Assembly (NCBI RefSeq): GCF_039548895.1 | Contig: NZ_JBCLVG010000001.1 | DNA: 64,000 nt | Reading direction: 5' to 3' (one strand) | Source of the DNA: Orlajensenia stereocauli | GTDB lineage: Bacteria > Actinomycetota > Actinomycetes > Actinomycetales > Microbacteriaceae | Part shown: positions 16,110 to 23,667 of the stretch, in pieces | Position numbering within the stretch: position 1 is the stretch's first letter | Layout: every line of letters starts with the position of its first letter | Position numbers and translations under genes: made by a program | The notes under the pieces: model-generated | What the model was told of the DNA's origin: nothing | The model's database searches: none | The model's input: the letters and a program-made list of their open reading frames with translations, nothing else

Positions 16110-17306
16110 CTAGTCCTCGAGCTCGGCGATGAGCGCCTCACGACGCTGCGCCGCGATGGACTTGGTGTCTGTGTCGCCGGCGAACCGCTGCACCTCGTCT
16201 GGAACATCCGCCAGTCCGAAGGAGTGCTCGACATTCCAGCTGATCCAGACGTCGTCGCCGACGTGGCTGATCGGACCGAACTCGCGGTTCTGCGAGAACA
16301 CGACGACGGTCCCGGCTCCGGGGATGGCGACGAGGTACTGGGTGCTCACTCCGGAGAACGAGACGTCGATCACGCGGCCGGGGCCAAGGGTGTTGCGGCC
16401 GGAGTCGGTGGCCGGGGCATCACGGTGGATCGCCAGTTTCTCGGGGCGCACGCCCACGGTGACGGCGCCGGTGTGACGCTGGGCCCGGGCGATGGGAACT
16501 GCCACGCGGATGCCGGCCACATCGACGGCGACGACGGTCGAGGTCGACTCGACGACGTTGCCGGTGAACAGGTTCGACTGACCGAGGAAGTTGGCCACGA
16601 ACGCCGTGTGCGGCAGTTCGTAGAGCGCCTCGGGGGCGCCCATCTGCTCGATCTGCCCCTTGTTCATCACGGCGACGGTGTCGGCCATGGTCATGGCCTC
16701 CTCCTGGTCGTGCGTGACGTGCAGGAAGGTGAGGCCGACCTCCTCCTGGATGGTCTTCAGCTCGAGCTGCATCTGGCGGCGCAGTTTCAGGTCGAGGGCG
16801 CCGAGAGGCTCGTCGAGGAGCAGGAGCGCCGGTCGGTTGACGATTGCGCGAGCGAGCGCGACCCGCTGCTGCTGACCTCCCGAGAGCTGCTGCGGCTTGC
16901 GCGCTGCCAGATGGTCGAGCTCCACGAGTCGCAGGGCCTCGTGGGCCCGGTTGACGGGGTCGGAGACCTTGCGGCGACGCAGTCCGAAGGCGACGTTCTC
17001 GAGGATGGTCATGTGCGGGAACAGCGCGTAGCTCTGGAACACGGTGTTGACGGGTCGCTGGTGCGGCTTGGTCGACGTGACGTCCTTGCCGCCGATGAGG
17101 ATGCGTCCGGCGGTCGGCTCCTCGAGGCCGGCCACGAGCCGGAGGGTCGTGGTCTTGCCGCATCCGCTCGGCCCGAGAAGGGCGAAGAACGACCCTGCCG
17201 GGATCTCGAGGTTGAGGTCCTCGATGGCCGTGAAGCCCGGGAACCGCTTCTCGATGCCGACCAGGGTGAGGTCGGCGCCGCTGTCGGCGAACTGCGATGC
17301 CGCCAT
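16110..17306 (-). CDS. ABC transporter ATP-binding protein, PotA-like
   Basis: A 398-residue ATPase that powers the polyamine-type importer. Walker A GPSGCGKTT (about residues 42-50), signature LSGGQQQRVALARA, Walker B LLLLDEPLGALD, and a C-terminal TOBE-type region (from about residue 270) typical of the spermidine/putrescine subfamily. I start at the ATG at 17306, 2 bases after the binding-protein stop. The frame stays open further upstream but is antisense-free shadow over the binding-protein gene. Confidence 0.92.
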   Translation of the reverse strand: MAASQFADSGADLTLVGIEKRFPGFTAIEDLNLEIPAGSFFALLGPSGCGKTTTLRLVAGLEEPTAGRILIGGKDVTSTKPHQRPVNTVFQSYALFPHMTILENVAFGLRRRKVSDPVNRAHEALRLVELDHLAARKPQQLSGGQQQRVALARAIVNRPALLLLDEPLGALDLKLRRQMQLELKTIQEEVGLTFLHVTHDQEEAMTMADTVAVMNKGQIEQMGAPEALYELPHTAFVANFLGQSNLFTGNVVESTSTVVAVDVAGIRVAVPIARAQRHTGAVTVGVRPEKLAIHRDAPATDSGRNTLGPGRVIDVSFSGVSTQYLVAIPGAGTVVVFSQNREFGPISHVGDDVWISWNVEHSFGLADVPDEVQRFAGDTDTKSIAAQRREALIAELED

Positions 17307-17308
17307 GC

Positions 17309-18520
17309 TCAGGCGCCCAGCAGGATGGCCTGGAACTCGGCCTGGTACTTCTGCTCCTCGGCGCCGCTGAGGGTGCGGAACACGTGGGCCTTGGACAGCG
17401 TCGTCTCGTCGGGGAAGATGAGCTGGTTGTCGGCGAGTTCGGGATCGATGGCTGCTGCCGCCTCCTTCGCGCCGACGACGGGCGTGATGTAGTTCACCCA
17501 CGCGGCGACCTCGGCCGCGACCTCGGGCTCGTAGTAGTAGTTGATGAGTTTCTCGGCGTTGGCCTTGCGCGGCGAGCCGATGGGGATGAGGAAGTTGTCG
17601 TTCCACAGCGTTCCGCCGTCGGTCGGGATGGCGAACTCCCACTTGTCGCCGGCCTCGGCGTTGATCACGGTGATGTCACCAGACCAGCAGATGGCGGCCA
17701 GGGTGTCCTCGCTCTTGAGGTCCTCAAGGTAGGCGTTGCCCTTGATGTTGCGCACCTGCCCGTCGGAGACCTGCTTCTTGAGCTCGTCGATGGCGGCGGA
17801 GAACTCCTCGTCGCCCCAGTCGCCGCTGATGTCGACGCCCTGCTCCAGCATGATGAGGCCCATGGTGTCGCGCATCTCGGAGAGCACGCCGACGCGGCCC
17901 TTCAGTGACGGGTCCCAGAGGTCGGCGACCGAGGCCAGTCCGCCCGGCACCTTCTCCTTGTTCCAGCAGATGCCGGCGAAGCCGCCCTGCCAGGGCAGGC
18001 TCATCTCGCGGCCCTTGTCGAAGTCGACGTCCTTGAGCGCTGGAGTGAGGTTCTTCATGTTCGGGATGTTGGCCTGGTCGAGCTTCTGCGTGTAGCCGAA
18101 GCGGATCCAGCGGGCGACCATCCAGTCGGTGAGGCACACCGTGTCGGCGCCGATGTCCTGGCCGAGGGCGAGCTGGTCCTTGACCTTGCCGTAGTAGGAG
18201 TTGTTGTCATCGACGGCCACGTCGTAGTTGACCTTGATGCCCGTCTCAGCGGTGAAGGCGTCGAGCGTCGGGTAGTTGCCCGCGTCATCCTCATCGATGT
18301 ACGCGGCCCAGTTCGCCCAGTTGAGCGTCTTGTCCGTTGCGGATTCGTCGGGTGCCGCCGTCGGCTTCGCGGATCCCCCGGTCGAGCACGCGGCGAGAGC
18401 CAGCGCGGTCGCTCCGGCACCGGCACCGGAGAGCAGTGCCCGCCGGTTCAGTTGCGAGCTCTTCGCCTGGGCGATGAGGGATCGGATCATCGGATCTGCG
18501 GGCAGCTCACGGGGCTTCAC
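17309..18520 (-). CDS. Polyamine-type ABC transporter substrate-binding lipoprotein, PotD-like
   Basis: A 403-residue extracellular binding protein. The leader has a twin-arginine-like start (NRRALL), a hydrophobic stretch and the lipobox LAAC near residue 45, so it is probably a Tat-exported lipoprotein. The mature protein begins with LNWANWAAYIDED, the hallmark of PotD/PotF proteins. The GTG start at 18520 has AAGGAG 7 bases upstream. It is the first gene of a four-gene importer operon, divergent from ald. The binding of putrescine or spermidine is inferred from family and from the neighbouring gabT and PuuB-like genes. Confidence 0.9.
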   Translation of the reverse strand: MKPRELPADPMIRSLIAQAKSSQLNRRALLSGAGAGATALALAACSTGGSAKPTAAPDESATDKTLNWANWAAYIDEDDAGNYPTLDAFTAETGIKVNYDVAVDDNNSYYGKVKDQLALGQDIGADTVCLTDWMVARWIRFGYTQKLDQANIPNMKNLTPALKDVDFDKGREMSLPWQGGFAGICWNKEKVPGGLASVADLWDPSLKGRVGVLSEMRDTMGLIMLEQGVDISGDWGDEEFSAAIDELKKQVSDGQVRNIKGNAYLEDLKSEDTLAAICWSGDITVINAEAGDKWEFAIPTDGGTLWNDNFLIPIGSPRKANAEKLINYYYEPEVAAEVAAWVNYITPVVGAKEAAAAIDPELADNQLIFPDETTLSKAHVFRTLSGAEEQKYQAEFQAILLGA

Positions 18521-18775
18521 AGGCGGACTCCTTCACGGGTGGCACAGAACTGGTGGTACTGGTCTCGCGGCCCGCATTCTTCGCGGGTGGGTCGATATTC
18601 GCACACTGCGCGCGTGTAAGCACGGTTTGGTGATCAAATCGTTGGATTCGGCGCGGATTCCGTACGAAATCAGCACCTGCAGGGACGTTAAAAGCATGTT
18701 TCCGATAGTTGTGCTCGCGTGTCGCTGGGTAGGCTGATCGGCGGGACAAGGGCGTCCCGTCAACGAAGGAGCGGT
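18521..18775. promoter_or_regulatory. Divergent control region between the importer operon and ald
   Basis: A 255-base gap with no gene. It carries two direct GGATTC half-sites (18644-18649 and 18655-18660). TGGATTCGGC at 18643-18652 is identical to the sequence upstream of the lrp-like gene at 37885-37894. A TTTG-N5-CAAA dyad (18626-18638) is also present. For ald, TAGGCT at 18730-18735 is a possible -10, with TTGTGC (18709-18714) as a poor -35. Lrp-family control of both operons is a hypothesis. Confidence 0.45.
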
Positions 18776-19891
18776 ATGAGAGTCGCAGTCCCCACAGAGA
18801 TCAAGAACAACGAGTTCAGGGTCGCCATCACCCCGGCCGGTGTGCACGACCTCGTCGCGCACGGCCACGAGGTGTTCATCCAGAGCGGTGCCGGCGCAGG
18901 CTCGTCCGTCACGGACGATGAGTACGGTGCCGCCGGAGCCCAGCTCCTCCCCGACGCTGCGAGCACGTGGGCCATCGCCGAGCTGCTGCTCAAGGTGAAG
19001 GAGCCGATCGAGAGCGAGTACCAGTACTTCCGCGACGGACTCGTGCTGTTCACGTACCTGCACCTGGCCGCAGAGCCCGAGCTGACCGAGGCGCTGATCT
19101 CCAGCGGCGTCACCGCGATCGCCTACGAGACCGTTCAGCTGCCCGGCCGTCAGCTCCCCCTGCTCGCCCCGATGAGCGAGGTGGCCGGCCGACTCGCCCC
19201 CATCGTCGGCGCGAACGCGATGCTGAAGCCGAACGGCGGCCCGGGCCTGCTGGTCCCCGGCGTTCCCGGAACCGCCCCGGCGCGCGTCACCATCCTCGGT
19301 GGTGGCGTCGCCGGCACCAACGCCCTGCAGATCGCCATGGGCCTCGGAGCCGAGGTCACGGTTCTCGACACGAACCTGTTCCGCCTGCGCGAGCTCGACG
19401 CCCTCTACGGCGGCCGCATCCGCACCATCGCCTCGAACAGCTTCGAGATCGACAAGGCCGTCGTCGAAGCCGACCTCGTGATCGGATCGGTGCTTCTCCC
19501 CGGGGCGAAGGCGCCCAAGCTGGTCAGCAACGAGCTGGTGTCCCGGATGCGCCCGGGCAGCGTGCTCGTCGACATCGCCATCGACCAGGGCGGATGCTTC
19601 GCCGACTCGCGCCCGACGACCCACGCCGACCCCACCTTCACGGTGCACGGTTCGCTGTTCTACTGCGTCGCGAACATGCCGGGTGCCGTGCCCCGCACCT
19701 CCACCTACGCCCTCACCAACGCGACGCTGCCCTACGTGCGTGCCGTGGCGAACGCCGGCTGGAAGGCCGCCCTGCTCGCCGACCCGGCGTTGGCGCTCGG
19801 ACTCAACATCCACGCCGGCGAGGTCTACAACGCCGGGGTGGCCGCGGCGAACGGCCGCGAGGCTCTGGCGCCGGCGGACGCATTGGCCTGA
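18776..19891 (+). CDS. ald: Alanine dehydrogenase
   Basis: A 371-residue NAD-dependent enzyme that interconverts L-alanine with pyruvate, ammonia and NADH. The N-terminus MRVAVPTEIKNNEFRVA, the catalytic-Lys region LLKVKEP, the LAPMSEVAGR block, the NAD loop ILGGGVAGTNAL and the C-terminal DQGGCF are standard for Ald. The ATG at 18776 follows AAGGAG by 4 bases. Length is normal for the family. It could recycle alanine made by pyruvate-dependent polyamine aminotransferase, the aminotransferase lying about 19.7 kb downstream. In mycobacteria ald is controlled by an Lrp/AsnC protein. Confidence 0.96.
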   Translation: MRVAVPTEIKNNEFRVAITPAGVHDLVAHGHEVFIQSGAGAGSSVTDDEYGAAGAQLLPDAASTWAIAELLLKVKEPIESEYQYFRDGLVLFTYLHLAAEPELTEALISSGVTAIAYETVQLPGRQLPLLAPMSEVAGRLAPIVGANAMLKPNGGPGLLVPGVPGTAPARVTILGGGVAGTNALQIAMGLGAEVTVLDTNLFRLRELDALYGGRIRTIASNSFEIDKAVVEADLVIGSVLLPGAKAPKLVSNELVSRMRPGSVLVDIAIDQGGCFADSRPTTHADPTFTVHGSLFYCVANMPGAVPRTSTYALTNATLPYVRAVANAGWKAALLADPALALGLNIHAGEVYNAGVAAANGREALAPADALA

Positions 19892-19915
19892 GGCGCCCGA
19901 GCACAGGCCGGGGGC

Positions 19916-19951
19916 CGGGGCCCGGGGCCTCGTCTCCGCTGCCGGGCCCCG
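19916..19951. terminator. GC-rich terminator hairpin between ald and the FtsK-like gene
   Basis: Perfect 10-bp arms CGGGGCCCGG and CCGGGCCCCG with a 16-base loop, in the 69-base gap between two convergent genes. A bidirectional terminator is likely even without a T-run. Confidence 0.6.
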
Positions 19952-19960
19952 CCGGCGAGG

Positions 19961-22915
19961 TCACTCATCGATCCTGGCGCGACGGATGCCGCCCTCCGGT
20001 GTCTGCACCCACACGCGGCCCGCCCCGGCGCGAAGCGGAGGTGGCAGCTCGCGCACGCGCGTGAGCTGCCTCACCTCGCTCGTGCTGCAGCCGTCGAACA
20101 CGAGGGTCGCCCTGGCGGCCAGGGCCGCGAACAACGCGGGCTGCGATTGCCACACGTCTGATCGCCCGACCAGCACCGGCCCCATGGCCGCCGAATACAC
20201 CGCGATGTCGGGGCGGGATGCGCCCTCGAGCTGTCTGATCTCCCGATCCGACACTGTTCCGGCGAGTCGCCGTGCGAACCGTTCGGGACGGGAGGACACG
20301 GCCAGCAGCGGGCCGGGACCGACGGCGAGCAGAGGGGGCTCGGCCGGCGTCAGCACCAGCGGTGACGGCCGCGTCTCCGTCCTCGGATCCGGAGCCAGAA
20401 CCTGCAGCCGGGCTCCCTCCCACACGCCGCGCCCCGGAGGAGCGGTCGGATCCCAGAGATCGGCGGGGGCGCCGGCGAGCACGTGCTCGTTGCGGTCGTC
20501 GGTGCGCAGCACGATCGTGCTGCCGAACAACCCGGCGACGGATCCGAGTACGCCGGAACGCCTGACCGTCACGGCGATGCGGGCGGTGCCGCCGTGCAGC
20601 AGGTCGGCGAGACGGTCCGAGGCCGTCTGGCGGTACTCGGCCGGCCAACGGCCGGACACCGCATCCCAGTCGTCGAGCAGCAGCATCCGCAGCTCTCCGC
20701 GTTCCGCCCGGTCGAGGGCGTCCCACGTGCCCTCGACGTCGGCGGGGACGACCTGCACCCCCGGGCACTCGGCCGCGATCCGGGCGAGTGATGTCGTGCG
20801 CCCTGAACCCGCGCCTCCTTGAATCAGGAGGGCGGGCCCCGACCAGCGGGCGACGGGCTGGGCCTGGAGCGCCGGGCGGTCGAGGAGGCCGATGACGACC
20901 CCGCGCGATGCTGCCGTGCCGGGTGCCAGCTCGTCGGCGAACGCCGGGTGATCGCGCTGGAGCACCGGCGGGAGGGGAGGCAGCCACGGCCGCTGCGGCT
21001 CGGTCGAGCCCTGGCGTGCCGATCGGCGCGCGATGAGGGCGAGGTCGCCTCGCGTCGTCGTCGCGACCTGCGCTTCGTCGAGGCGCCCATGGCGCGCGAT
21101 GAGGCACCGACCCGGCAGGGCGACGGGGATCAGTGCCGCGGCGGGCGATCCGATCAGCGCTGCGCTGTCGGCACCGTCGATGACACGCAGGCTGATGCGC
21201 AGCGCGCAGTTCGCCAGCAACGACTCCCGCACGACGCCGGCCGGTCGCTGGGTGCACAGGATGAGGTGCAGTCCGAGCGAGCGTCCGCGGGCGGCGATGT
21301 CGCTGAACAGCGCGTGCATCCCCGGTTCGGCGCCGAGCAGCGCGGCGAGCTCGTCGACGACGACGACGAGCCGCGGGAGAGAGCGGTCTGGCGGGAGTTG
21401 GTCGATGGCGGCCACCCTCGCGTCGGCGAGCACGGCCTCCCTGCGGCGCATCTCGGCGAGAAGACCATCGAGCACCCGTCGGGCGAGCGGAGCGTCGAGG
21501 TCGGTCACGACCCCGACACAGTGCGGCAGTCCACCGAGGATGGTTCCCGTCGCTCCGCCCTTGAAGTCGACGAGCAGGAAGGTGAATTCTGCGGCGACCC
21601 GTCCCGCGGCCATGGAGGCGATCCAGGTCACCAGCAGTTCGCTCTTGCCGCTGCCCGTGGTTCCTCCGACGACGGCGTGCGGGCCGTCGGCGACGAGGTC
21701 GAGCACCATCGGGCCCGTCGTGCCCGGGCCGATCACGCCGGCGAGCCCGGGGCCCGTCGGATGCTCGGGAGCCACGAACCGTTCCATCGCCGGCAGCGCC
21801 GTCGGTGCCGAACGCCGGGCGGTCAGCCCGAGCAGCCGCGCGTGTGCGCCGGCATGCTCCGCCCCGACGAGTTCGGGCACCAGCCGCACAGTGCGTTCGG
21901 TGGGCGACCGCACGACTTCGGCGTCGACGGCGCTGCGCACGACGAGGATGACGGCGCATCCCGGGGGCAGGAGGGCGACGCGCGGAGCTCCGGCGAGCAT
22001 GACGGACCGCGATCTCCCGAACGGGCCGTCGTCGCTGGAGTGATGAACGCCCCGCCCCGCTCCGGCATCCGATGACTGCACCACGACGAGCAGAGGCGCC
22101 CCGGCCGCCGCTCTGGCGACCGCCTTGCCGGCGAGCGAGTGCGGGAGCTCGGCCGTCCACTCCCACTCGGGCGTCGCCGGCGTCGAGACGCCCATCCCGC
22201 TCGGCGGAACGGCATCGACGGCCTGGAGCAGGAGGCCGCGGAGCACTGCACGCACCAGCGGCTCCGCTCCGACGACGCCGATGCCGCCACCGATGTCGAC
22301 GGCGACCGGCATGTCATCGATGGATCGCGATGCCGCCACCGCGGCCGCGCGCTCGCGACTCACCGAGGCTCTGGAGCCCTTCGAGTCCCGTCGCCGGCCG
22401 GAGGCGCCGAGGGCTCCCGGTGCGCCGTGGAGTCCGGCGTCACGCGCATCATCGGGCAGTGTGCTCGTCTCGTCCCAGGCGATCGCGTCGGGGCTGGGCA
22501 CAGTGCCGCTGCCGAGCACCACGGAACCCGGCTCGGCGGAGCGCCACCGGCGAGCATCGTCGTCAGCGGCGAAGAAGGCGTCGGAGGCGCTCGGATGACG
22601 GTGCCAGGCCGCGCGACGGATGTTCCGTTGGCGCCGCGCGATCCGGTCGGTCAGCTCGCCGATGGCGGCGCTGTGCTCGGCCAGCGCCCGTCGAGACGAT
22701 CTCCGCGTCGAGCGTGAGGCATCCGCGAGACTCGCGAGGGCGATGACGGGCCCGAGCACGGCGAACAGCAGCGCGAACGGCGATCGGGTGATGCCCCAGA
22801 GCGCCAGGGCGACGACGACGGGGGCGATGCTCGCGAGCAGGGGGAACGGGGCCCGTTCTCGCTCGGTCGGGCGGGGTGGCAGCCGCAGGATGTCGGACGG
22901 GGGCAGATCGGTCAC
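19961..22915 (-). CDS. EccC-like FtsK/SpoIIIE membrane ATPase
   Basis: A 984-residue ATPase. Two membrane helices lie at about residues 25-66, followed by a linker and an FtsK/SpoIIIE motor domain with Walker A GGTTGSGKSELL (about residues 413-425) and Walker B LVVVVDELAALLG (about residue 513). A second P-loop domain has GGAGSGRTT (about residue 697), in which the Walker Lys is replaced by Arg, so this domain is probably inactive or regulatory. The architecture resembles EccC of type VII secretion, but it is shorter (EccC about 1300 residues) and no EccB, EccD, EccE, mycosin or WXG100 gene is in the window. It is the last gene of the PFNA-like block, 89 bases after the FHA gene. The GTG start has a hairpin just upstream. 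Confidence 0.85.
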   Translation of the reverse strand: MTDLPPSDILRLPPRPTERERAPFPLLASIAPVVVALALWGITRSPFALLFAVLGPVIALASLADASRSTRRSSRRALAEHSAAIGELTDRIARRQRNIRRAAWHRHPSASDAFFAADDDARRWRSAEPGSVVLGSGTVPSPDAIAWDETSTLPDDARDAGLHGAPGALGASGRRRDSKGSRASVSRERAAAVAASRSIDDMPVAVDIGGGIGVVGAEPLVRAVLRGLLLQAVDAVPPSGMGVSTPATPEWEWTAELPHSLAGKAVARAAAGAPLLVVVQSSDAGAGRGVHHSSDDGPFGRSRSVMLAGAPRVALLPPGCAVILVVRSAVDAEVVRSPTERTVRLVPELVGAEHAGAHARLLGLTARRSAPTALPAMERFVAPEHPTGPGLAGVIGPGTTGPMVLDLVADGPHAVVGGTTGSGKSELLVTWIASMAAGRVAAEFTFLLVDFKGGATGTILGGLPHCVGVVTDLDAPLARRVLDGLLAEMRRREAVLADARVAAIDQLPPDRSLPRLVVVVDELAALLGAEPGMHALFSDIAARGRSLGLHLILCTQRPAGVVRESLLANCALRISLRVIDGADSAALIGSPAAALIPVALPGRCLIARHGRLDEAQVATTTRGDLALIARRSARQGSTEPQRPWLPPLPPVLQRDHPAFADELAPGTAASRGVVIGLLDRPALQAQPVARWSGPALLIQGGAGSGRTTSLARIAAECPGVQVVPADVEGTWDALDRAERGELRMLLLDDWDAVSGRWPAEYRQTASDRLADLLHGGTARIAVTVRRSGVLGSVAGLFGSTIVLRTDDRNEHVLAGAPADLWDPTAPPGRGVWEGARLQVLAPDPRTETRPSPLVLTPAEPPLLAVGPGPLLAVSSRPERFARRLAGTVSDREIRQLEGASRPDIAVYSAAMGPVLVGRSDVWQSQPALFAALAARATLVFDGCSTSEVRQLTRVRELPPPLRAGAGRVWVQTPEGGIRRARIDE

Positions 22916-22917
22916 CC

Positions 22918-22932
22918 GGTGATGGAATCACC
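22918..22932. promoter_or_regulatory. Hairpin just upstream of the FtsK-like start codon
   Basis: GGTGAT-gga-ATCACC, perfect 6-bp arms, ends 2 bases before the GTG start on the minus strand and occupies the ribosome binding site region. It could limit translation of the last gene of the block or be an attenuating structure. Confidence 0.35.
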
Positions 22933-23004
22933 CCGGCACCGCCGCAGGATGGGGCGGGCTCCATCAGTGCATCGGCGGATCGCCAGAGGCGTGCGGGGAG
23001 GACG

Positions 23005-23667
23005 CTACGCCACAGTGAAGTGCTGCTCGCCGATGTCGACGCGAGAACCTCGCGGAACGAGGTAGCGTCGCCCGGGATCGCAGCGCATCGGCGCCTCTCG
23101 AGGGCGTCGGATGATCGTGCCGTTGCCCGAGAACCTGTCGCTGACCCAGAGCTCGCCGTCGTGCTGGCCGAACTCCAAGTGGGTCTTCGAGACCGACAGT
23201 CCGCGATCGGCGACGGCGATGATCTCGTCGTGGTACTCCGTCGGTTGCGGCAGCGGGCGTCGACCGATGAGGCCAGTTCCGGAGACGGCCCACTGCTCCC
23301 CCGTGCTGAAGACGAGCACGAAGGTCGCAGGGGCCGGGTCGACGGACTCCGGTTCGTGAGCACCCGTGGGTGAGGTCTGCGGAACGGATGCCGCACTCCC
23401 GGCATCCGCACCGTCGGAAGAAGTGGGGACTCCGGGGCTGAACGCGGAATCGGCAGCGGGCACTGGAGGAGCGGCGGGGACCACGGGCGGGCCGACGACG
23501 GCACCCGGCGTGGCACCGCCTGGCCGCAGTGGCTCGATGATCGTCGTGTCGCCGGGCCGGGGATCCGGCCGGGTGCGACTGCGCGGGGTCGCCGTCGTCG
23601 AACTGCCGCAGTCACCGCAGAACATGGCGCCGGGCGGGAGGACGGCACCGCAGATCAGGCAGTTCAC
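23005..23667 (-). CDS. Zinc-ribbon and FHA-domain protein
   Basis: A 220-residue cytoplasmic protein. The N-terminus is a zinc ribbon (CLICG and CGDCG, residues 4-21), then a Pro/Ala/Ser/Thr-rich linker that could be phosphorylated, then a C-terminal FHA domain (about residues 130-218) with LIGRR, the Ser-x-x-His phosphothreonine-binding motif in LSVSKTHLEF, and SGNGT. It probably reads threonine phosphorylation made by the kinase in the same block. Its GTG overlaps the stop of the transglutaminase-fold gene by 4 bases. Confidence 0.88.
   Translation of the reverse strand: MNCLICGAVLPPGAMFCGDCGSSTTATPRSRTRPDPRPGDTTIIEPLRPGGATPGAVVGPPVVPAAPPVPAADSAFSPGVPTSSDGADAGSAASVPQTSPTGAHEPESVDPAPATFVLVFSTGEQWAVSGTGLIGRRPLPQPTEYHDEIIAVADRGLSVSKTHLEFGQHDGELWVSDRFSGNGTIIRRPREAPMRCDPGRRYLVPRGSRVDIGEQHFTVA

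Noticed and set aside
15603..17492. Long plus-strand open frame opposite the PotA/PotB-like genes
   Set aside because: It lacks any recognisable motif and mirrors real coding frames on the other strand.
19961..22915. Complete type VII (ESX) secretion locus
   Set aside because: Only the EccC-like ATPase is present. No WXG100, EccB, EccD, EccE or mycosin gene can be found in the window.
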